NCBI GenBank assembly: GCA_007258455.2
Contig: VDFB02262721.1
Location: 62,001 to 126,000, forward strand
DNA from: Sequoia sempervirens
Taxonomy: Eukaryota > Streptophyta > Pinopsida > Cupressales > Cupressaceae
Reading direction: 5' to 3'
Length of the DNA: 64,000 bases
The notes beneath the pieces are model-generated. The model worked only from the letters and a program-made list of their open reading frames with translations, was not told the origin of the DNA and did no database searches. Both the position numbers and the translations under genes were made by a program. This document shows positions 56,007 to 64,000 of the stretch, piece by piece. Within the stretch, counting starts at the first letter, position 1; each line of letters opens with the position of its first letter.

Positions 56007-58860
56007 TTAAAAAGAAAAAGGGAGTAAAAAAAATGAGAAACACAATGACACATGAATTCATTATCAACTATAATCACTTTAGGAAAATTCTTATTGATTG
56101 TCTTCCAATTCCCCTTAGTTTGACCTATTAGTTATCTTTGATCTAAGTTTAGGGTGAATTTATGAGTTGAGGATACCTTTCCCATTTTTTATGCTAGTTC
56201 CATACCTATCACTTCATTCCAACCACTATGCTTAATTACATATCATTATCTCTCCCTCTAACTTTAAGGTCTAGATGTTCGTCAATCTATTGCTTGACTT
56301 GTCTATATTAGTCTGAATAATGATATTGTATCAAGGTTGTTGCATCTCATTCCTCTCTACTACATTCATGATTGGAATTAGCTTTTGAAACCATGTAGGA
56401 GAATAAGAAGGGTTATAATTTATACAAACATCTTTATAATCTTAGTGCATAAATGAGGGGTGTCATTTCTTGATTTGTGGCTACTCATCCCTATTGATAG
56501 GAATCTAATGCTTTGTCTTTAAGTGTTTTCATACTCCTTAAAGCATCTTTCACTCAAGGAAAGTTTTTTGGAAGTAGGGATTTTATGTTCCTCCCCTCTT
56601 TCACTTATGTACTTACTTTGAATGAAGCCTCATTTTTGGTGTGCTAGCTTTTCAATTTACTAGATTTCACTTTCATTTCTTTTTTCAACACTTTTTGTTT
56701 TTGTTTGTATAGTTGTTGTAATTGTTATTTATTTTCATTTAGTAATTAAGTTGTCTTGTGGTGTCCCATTTCTTGTTTTATTTGTTGTGTTTCCTTTCAT
56801 GTCTCATCTGCTCATCATATTCTTCATTTTTATGGCCTTGTGATCTTCGGTCTTTCCTTACATTCATCTTTCTTCTTTATAAAATATCTCTTGATCATGA
56901 AATATATCTCTCAGGTTGTTCCCTTGCTATTTATAATGTGTTTTATAGTGCTACTCCCCCTTTTTGGGTACTCAATGGTAGGTATCATTAAACTCTACTT
57001 GAATGACAAGTTCTCTTGTCCTTCAATTTATTGTGTGTTTGTCAATTTGTGCTATACTATTATATTTGAATCCCTTTAATCTTTATCTTATAGTATCTAG
57101 AGTTGGAGGGGTGGCATGCACAATATAAGTAGTATCTCTTAACCCCAAATATACAATGAGTTCTCTCTCCTAATTATTTTAGATTTTTCTTGACATCTCC
57201 TTTTGTTGCACACAATCTTATCTTTTTGCCTCTTTTGGTTTTGAGAGTAGGAAAATAATTGCATGTTGTCAAGGTTAAGTACATGTAAGTGTAGGTCAAT
57301 GGCTCATAATCCTTAACACTTATCCTTATTTCAAAACTGACACTTGCCTGCCATGCATCATTCCAATTATATAAGGGCAACTATGTATGTACCCAGTTTT
57401 GCATGTTGTTGCAATGGGTTGACATCCTCCTATGATGACAATATAACACCCAAAATACGTCTTGTTACACATATGGGAAATTAAATTATTATCAAAATTC
57501 CCCTATTTTATATGCCCTCATGCCACCTCTTTAGCCTCCATTAGCATGCCTTCAAACTTTCTATGCCTTAGTGTATTACTTTGTAGTTTCCCCTACTTTA
57601 AATTTTATTACTTTCACCTAGTATGGGAAAACCACCGCTTATCATTGACAACAGTTGCAAATTTCTTATGACTTCTTTCATGAATGTCCTAGCAATTCTA
57701 CTTTCAATGTCGTGCTTGGTAGTCTTGAAACTTCTTGTTTGCAATAAGTAGTTGTTTTACTCGATGTAGATGAAAAATAGAGTTTGAAGCATTTTAATTG
57801 CATCTCTCTAAAAATTCTAGGTTTGTAATGCTTATTCCCACCCTAGGCTCAATTGAAATATTTCCTCAACCCTCCCTCTTCATAAACCCAAATTTTGATC
57901 ATTTTCATAGCTCCTCACATCATGCAATAGATTGACATGTTGGCATTTTTGGTATTTTCCCTCTACAAAATTTGATAAGCCTATACTTAGACTCGTTGCA
58001 AATTTTATTAGAATCTACCCACACTTAGGACTAGTTTGGGTGACAAGTTGCATGAAAAACTGAAGAATTGAGTGTTTCATCGAGGACTAACTTTATTTTT
58101 CCTTCTTCAATATGCTCCAACTCTATCAACATGTGGTTTACAAGTCAAATTGTGTTTCTTTAATTATTTATATTTTGGTTTGTTTTTAGATTAATCATTA
58201 ATGGTAGTTTGGAGTTATATTGTCTCAATTTTCTTCTCTGTGTTAATCAAAAGCTCATATTTTAGTGAGCATTTCCTTTCATATTTATCTTTGTGTATTC
58301 TTCTTTTCAACTTGTGATAGTGTATAAGCTTCATTGCTTTGCATCATACCTCTTACACAAGGATTGTAATAGGCTACAAGGACTCTTCACATCCCTCTTT
58401 GGTTGAAGTCCATTGATTTCAAACAAAACAAATAAAATATATACAATGAGTAGCTTTTGTCACACAAGTAAAAATAGAAAGCATTTGTAAACTAAATTAT
58501 TGTCAATACTCATGAGAGACAGGATATAGTAGGATTAGAGGTTTTTTACTTATATAGAAAGTGGCATGACATATTAGGCATTGCCTTGCTATATGATAAC
58601 GATGAATCTTTGTACTGGTACATGCAATTGTTTGCAAGATCAACATAAGAGTGTTAGCGATAGTATACACACATTCATGTATTGTTTTTCTCTCTCTACT
58701 CATTTAAATGCTTTGGAATGTTGGTGTATATTTATGTTCCTTTTAGTGTTCTAAATCAAAAAATTCCTAAAGTGATTATCTTCTTTAATGTAGATGTAAA
58801 GTGATTGTGATTAAACAATAAATGGATGCACATTGAATGCCTTTAAATACCACTACATAA
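56007..58860. other. AT-rich sequence without recognisable gene
   Basis: Two overlapping plus frames at 56756-57079 are Phe/Leu/Ser/Cys-rich, as expected from T-rich non-coding DNA. No motif, no RNA gene seen. Confidence 0.4.
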
Positions 58861-58868
58861 CAATAAAT

Positions 58869-59109
58869 CATGCAAAATGGCATACGACAAATTCATCACC
58901 AACAATTCAGCGATGTAAAATTCACCGTCAACAAATCACCATGGGAAAATTCACTACCATGACAATTCACCACGCAAAAAATTAATTGCATGAATTTTTG
59001 GTGGTTAATTTTCCATGGTGGTGAATTTTCCCGTGGTGAATTGTTGATGGTGAATTTTCCGTCAGTGAATTGTTGGTAGTGAATTTTCCTAGAGCCGTGC
59101 AAAACATGT
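58869..59109. repeat. Foldback (long imperfect inverted repeat) built of short GTGAATTTTCC units
   Basis: Left arm 58897-58983 is largely complementary to right arm 58993-59079, separated by about 9 nt. Weaker complementarity extends outward to about 58869/59109. Within the right arm, G(G/T)TGAATTTTCC and GTGAATTGTTG words recur. It could be a foldback or MITE-like element, or a source of a hairpin RNA. Confidence 0.85.
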
Positions 59110-60000
59110 ACCAAATTGGCTCATGGAGGGAATAAAATGGGTGAGAGTCAATAAATTTTGAATTTTAAGTTTTAAAATTTAGGGGTCAATTCCATAGGGT
59201 GTGGGATTGACCTAGTACAAGATGTGTGAATTTGAGGACAAGGAATGAATATATGCAAGTAAGTGCAAATGTATGTGTAATAAACAAGTCATAATGATGA
59301 GTGTATAGAATCATGTGTTGATATGAATAAGGTTGAATATGTGATAATATATATAGGTGGGGATGGATGAAAAATTGAAAAATGAGTCCAACTTTACATA
59401 AGAGTGCGCACTATCTACTGATATATAATTTCACTAAACCATTTCATGAAAACGAGTCCAAAAGAAAATGAGAATTAGCATAGACATGCAAATTTCACCT
59501 TAATAATTAGTTAGAATTAAGTTGAAAATTCAATGTAATCTTTGTTTCTTCTCTCTAAATGTTTTTTTTTTTCAATATTAATTAGAATCTCATACACATA
59601 TGTTTTCAAACATTGATGTAGAAATTAAAAGTTATGTGAAGGAGAAAGTCAACACAATCACATAGACAAAACAACTTGACCAAAAAGGAGATTACATAAA
59701 AAGAAAAAAAATAAAAATAAAAACGTTAATAAATAAAATACACTACTATTACACTTTGAAATTAATGGAAACAAAAATGTATATAATGCTCACCTTACAA
59801 GGATAACCAGATGAAAAATGTACATAATGCTCACCTTACAAGGATATCCAGATCAATATTTAAATGTTGACTCTAGGAAAAAGACTAAGGAAAATAATAG
59901 ACTATTTAATCTGATATAACAAGATTAAAAAAGAAATTGTTACCAATCATATATAAAATATAAAAGAAAATTATTTCAGTAAAATTGTTAAAAATGACAC
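59110..60000. other. AT-rich upstream region of the right-hand gene
   Basis: No coding motif. It holds the short duplication at 59773-59853 and TATA-like words near 59948-59965. Confidence 0.4.
59773..59853. repeat. Two tandem copies of a 41-bp unit
   Basis: AAAAATGTA(T/C)ATAATGCTCACC and TTACAAGGATA(A/T)CCAGAT are repeated with a 41-bp offset and two differences, so the duplication is recent relative to the surrounding decay. Confidence 0.9.
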
Positions 60001-60192
60001 CTGTGTCTTTCGCAAGTGTGGGATGCTGGGACCGATGTTCGCCTGTTTCATCATTTAAAAGAACAATGCTGGCAATGTCTAACAGACAGTTATCTTTATT
60101 GAAAGAGAAGAGGATATTGATGACAAGTGAATGCTTGGGAACATTTAGAGGAGAAGAGAGGATCAGGAATTGAGAGGGCAAGTTGAAGTGCA

Positions 60193-61107
60193 ATGGAGGG
60201 ACAGTGCGGGCATTTTGGGGGACAGGGGGGTTTCTCACGAAGCTCACACTCTCCAAACCCTTCGCCGTCACCGTCACACTCGGCCTCCCTCTCTGTGTCG
60301 AGCTCCTCCCACAAGCGGAAGCGCAACCACGGTCACAGCCATAGCCACAGCCGCAACGAAGACCACGCCGCTTCTTCTTCCCTGCCCATGTTCCCCCTCA
60401 ATATGCCCCATCTCAACATTTATTCCAACCTGAATCATAACCATAATCATAACCATAACCATAACCTTAGCCTTGGCCATCCTCTGGGCATGTCTTCTCT
60501 CTCAGAGAGCAGAGACGGCGCTCTCACTTCTAACGACGAAGACGATAACCTCACCGGCGGAGGCATCCATTCCCACTCTCATTCTCATTCGCAGCTGGAC
60601 AGTATGAGCGCTGGCAACACAGATGGTCCTGACGACGATGAAGAGGATGATGATGAAGAAGACGACGAAGATGACGAAGTCGAAGGGGACAACGACGACG
60701 ACGACGACGATGACAATGGTAACGATGTCTCAGACGACGAAGAAATGGAGGAAGACGAGGAGGATTCCATGCACGCTTTTACAGCTGCTCGATTGGAAAA
60801 TGGCCCTCCTAATTCTAATTCAAGAATTCTCAAGGCTAAGACAGAAGTAGGTGCTACTGCTGCTGCTGCCACTGTTAATGTCAATGTCAATGTAAAAACA
60901 GAGCCAATTGTGGAGTCCGACACCCTCAATGTCAAACAAGAGAAGATTATCAATAATAATAACAATAATAGCAATACTGCTGTTTTGCTGAGCACAGCGA
61001 AAGAGGAAGGCAACAAGCTCACAGCATCCCCTGATCATATTCAGACTAGCGGAGCTTATTGTGCAAGAGAAGAAGCCCTCAAGAAAGAGGTCAGCCCTTT
61101 GCACTAG
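60193..61107 (+). CDS. Probable first exon of a nuclear acidic host protein
   Basis: An open frame of 304 codons from MEGQCGHFGGQGGF with a favourable start context (G at -3, G at +4). It is clearly more GC-rich than its surroundings and is the best host-gene candidate here. Order: Ser/Pro-rich stretch; basic HKRKR (nuclear-localisation-like); His/Asn repeats (HNHNHN about residues 80-90, HSHSHSHS about 125-135); a strongly acidic Asp/Glu tract (about residues 145-195); a Val/Asn repeat; and two sequences fitting the SUMO-attachment consensus, VKTE and VKQE. The frame stops at 61107, but GAG|GTCAGC at 61089/61090 is a plausible splice donor, so translation likely continues into an exon outside the window. 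I do not recognise the family. A chromatin or transcription protein is a reasonable guess only. Confidence 0.6.
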   Translation: MEGQCGHFGGQGGFSRSSHSPNPSPSPSHSASLSVSSSSHKRKRNHGHSHSHSRNEDHAASSSLPMFPLNMPHLNIYSNLNHNHNHNHNHNLSLGHPLGMSSLSESRDGALTSNDEDDNLTGGGIHSHSHSHSQLDSMSAGNTDGPDDDEEDDDEEDDEDDEVEGDNDDDDDDDNGNDVSDDEEMEEDEEDSMHAFTAARLENGPPNSNSRILKAKTEVGATAAAATVNVNVNVKTEPIVESDTLNVKQEKIINNNNNNSNTAVLLSTAKEEGNKLTASPDHIQTSGAYCAREEALKKEVSPLH

Positions 61108-64000
61108 TATATTACACTTCCTCTTTTTCTGATTAAACACGTATTTTCCTTAATCATCCAAAATCTTTATGTATTTGCCCCATTGAGTAAGTCACATATA
61201 TTAAGAATTCTTACTAACTTTCTTTTTGATCTGACAAAAAACAAAACAAAATTGTGAGAGATACATTTAAAATAGTGGCTGACATATATAACTTCAGCAT
61301 ACTCCTAAATATAGCGAAACTTTAAAGCAAATACAACTATGTAACTGGTAAAGCACTATTGTTAGAAATCATTGCATCAAGTTTTTGCTCTCGCTTAACC
61401 TATATATTAGTTATTGATTGCTGAAGATTAAACTTAACAAAATATCTTTTACCCAGAGAAACTCTTTTGCTTTCAAGTTTCAAATGGCTCTATGATACAC
61501 AAATGAAGCTTCCTATGAACTGGGAGATCTGTCCTCATGATTTTTTATAGAAAAAAACAAGAAATGAAAGGAATTTTAGAAATGAAACAGTAATCCCAGA
61601 TATACAATATCAGAAATATATACACTGCGAAACCAAAAAAATACTTACATGATACGTCCAGCATAAGAGAATACAAAAAATGGACCTTTTTACTCTAACT
61701 CATGGACTGCTTTGCAAACCCTAATTATCGGCAAGGATTAGATTGGAAGTATACATCCATTTGGCTCATACTGTATTGAAAAGGTAGTGTTCAATTGGCC
61801 CTTGTGATGAACCTTTCCTCCTTTATGCAATGACTTTAACAGAGTCGGTAATCCTCAATTTTCATAACAGGACCCTATCTGACATTCTTTATTTCCTTTG
61901 TCTGTATGATTGTCTCATGTTGTAAATAATGGAATTGCTTGGGTTAGCATGATCCAACTGCCCTGTGTACTATTCGTTTGCTTTGTATGTTTAGAGGCAA
62001 GTTAGTGTTTTGTGTGCCATTGTAATCTAGCAGCCAGATTAGAGAGTTTGCTTTAGAAGGCAATCATTCTGTTTTTAATGGAAGGGAAGCCAAATTACAT
62101 AGAATCCTTTTATCTCAAGTCTGCATGTTGCTATTATATTGTGAGATGAAGATTCCTGCAATGGATGATCACGCTAAAGTCATGCTGCAATCATACTTGA
62201 CTGAGTACAGATGCCACTTATTTACTTAATGAAGTTTATCCTAACATAAGCATGTAGAGAAGCATTGTATATGGCAAAAAGAAATGACGGAACCATGCCA
62301 GTTAGCTGCATAAGATACTTTAAGAATGGGCATAGGTTGCAACTCTTTGACACATTTATAGTATTTTTTGACAGGTGTAGTGTTGGATATGTGTTGTATA
62401 TCATAGATGAAAAAGTGCCAATTACTTATAAAACTCATGACTACTCGTGAGTCAATCTGGCTCGCAAATAACTTGCTCAAAAACTCATGGCTGAGTAATA
62501 GATAAGTTTTTCTCAAAAACTTGCAAAAATCACAGAAGAACTTGTTATTTCTGACAAGAAATCGTCCACAGTTTTACAATATGATTGTGCATGAAAAAAG
62601 CTCATTTAGCATTGTTCTCAAGTCTGGTGGCCACAGTGCCCTTGATCCTTATAGAATTTCTTTTCCACCACATGCCTCTCTCTACTATTGGCCCAGAACA
62701 ATTATCCTTCACCTTCGAAAACTGTGCAGATGTTTTGTCACTGCCATGCTGTGTATATAACCCCTTTATCTGCATTCTTCGTTCAATCTGACCACATTTG
62801 GCTTTGAATGTTTGCTCTCTTGCTGGAGATGGTTTAGCTTACAGCTATAGTTCATGTCCTCATAGTGGCACCTTTCATTATTTTCCTTTTTCCTTTCCCT
62901 GATTAGGGCAGCTAATTAGAGTCTTCATTTTTTTAGTGAAATAAAGTCTCCATTTTATTAATGACATCATGTCATCAATTTCTATCTTGGAATGATCTAA
63001 ATAATTGTAAAGGGGATAAGAAATAACTATAAGGGTATCCGAATCCTTAGCTATCTTATTAACTTGAGAAATATTATTGTAAAGAATGTTATTTTCATTA
63101 TTTTGAATACTTCTAGTTTATCGTTATTGGACTAGACAAAGATTGTTAATGTAAGATGATCTTATTACCTCTTTAAGTAATACCTTAGTTATGAATTATA
63201 AGCTATACCATCTAGTTCAAGGACACCCATACAGTGGCAGCAGACTTTTCTGAGCTTTGGTTGTACAGGAAATTTATATTTTGTAAATTTTTATTTATAT
63301 TGAAACTTGAAGTTGATATGAATTTAACTCATTTTTCGGTCTATTATGTGTATTGAAATCTAATTTTGATCTATATATGAAGAAAATCAGTAATATGTTC
63401 CTTAAATCCAGTAATATCCATGTTTTTGAAGAATATTTTTACAAATTAATGTGTTTTATAATTTTCAGAAAATTTGCTGAGTCCTAAGTTTTTAATTTTT
63501 TTTTGTATCAGCTAAGTTATTGCTGAACCCGAGTTTTTCAACTATGTTGTATACTCTGCATTTTTTACACCCTTTACAGATTATACACCTTGCCACAATA
63601 AGGGGAGTGTAGGTGAGGAATTTTACAAGTGCGAAATATCTTATTCTCTTGTGAATGGTTGAGTTAATATAGTGAGTGTTGTTTTTTCTGGGTTTTTTTT
63701 CCTAAAAGGGTTTCCTGGGGTAAATTTTCTTGTTGAATTGTGAGTGTCAATATTTATTTTTGTTGCATTTAATATTTTGTTAGCATTGCTCTAGTCATAG
63801 ATACAAAAATAGTCAAGTATCTCACATAACCGCGATCTGGATAGAGCTAGCAAGTTCCTTGCCAAAACCTTGTAAGTTTACTTGCAAGTTCTGCCCAAAT
63901 TTTTTGAATGTTATACTGTTTGAGCTGGTCTATGCAAATCACAATAGCAAAGGTTCAAGGTGATTTCTTTTTATTTCTTTCAGCTGTAGCTATTGCTATA
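61090..64000. other. Putative first intron / downstream region, no exon recognised
   Basis: AT-rich, short frames only (60-91 codons) without motifs. If the donor at 61090 is used, the next exon is beyond the window, giving a first intron longer than 2.9 kb, which would fit a conifer-size genome. Confidence 0.4.

Noticed and set aside
56756..57079. 107-codon hydrophobic frame resembling a membrane protein
   Set aside because: Two overlapping frames are equally hydrophobic because the DNA is T-rich. No start context, no homologous motif.
60585..61022. 145-codon minus-strand poly-Ser frame
   Set aside because: Reverse complement of the Asp/Glu tract of the plus-strand exon.

Overview
The window looks like a gene-poor stretch of a very large plant nuclear genome, most likely a gymnosperm/conifer-type genome. 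This rests on wall-to-wall old retrotransposons, L1-type LINEs with a plant DUF4283-like ORF1, a Tat-lineage Ty3/gypsy element with a second RNase H, and AT-rich spacer. No species marker was found, so the organism is an inference. There are no rRNA, tRNA, CRISPR or bacterial-type features.

Layout. 1-2981: AT-rich sequence with a TA/TG microsatellite, then a stretch resembling an LTR that ends in GGGGCATTACA. 2982-4415 (minus): remnant of a LINE ORF1. 4420-4641: AT-rich target DNA. 4642-34754: a LINE of about 7.0 kb with a 13-15 bp target duplication and an A10 tail, split by a 23.1 kb LTR retrotransposon (10040-33137). The LTR element is bounded by TGTTG...CAACA, has a CATAG target duplication, and sits in the 3' part of LINE ORF2. 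34768-36190: AT-rich spacer with four exact-length 82-bp tandem repeats. 36200-39250 (minus): a third, badly decayed LINE. 39250-43250: no recognisable genes. 43533-45448 (plus): two tandem, diverged 519-bp open frames of an unrecognised family. A third family member lies at the 3' end of the first LINE. 46080-51914 (minus): another LINE with endonuclease, RT, zf-RVT and a well-preserved RNase H. 52667-54100: decayed unknown protein unit. 54100-60000: AT-rich, with a foldback and short repeats. 60193-61107 (plus): the only plausible host gene, a first exon of a nuclear acidic protein.

The most unusual object is the 23.1 kb LTR element. Its LTRs are 7.46 and 7.70 kb. Each LTR appears to carry a complete gene cassette: a TATA box (P1), a leader with a consensus splice donor, a roughly 1.75 kb intron with a consensus acceptor, and about 1,400 codons of protein sequence. 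That protein sequence is divided into three same-frame ORFs by a stop codon directly followed by ATG (TGA-ATG, then TAA-ATG). A second TATA box (P2) lies about 890 bp before the LTR end and would be the usual promoter for the gag-pol RNA. The cassette would therefore lie in U3 and be copied to both ends at every insertion. The internal region reads gag, protease, an extra RNase H placed before RT, RT, its own RNase H, and integrase. This copy is dead (stops, frameshifts, lost catalytic residues).

All coding calls come from reading motifs by eye. No database search was possible.
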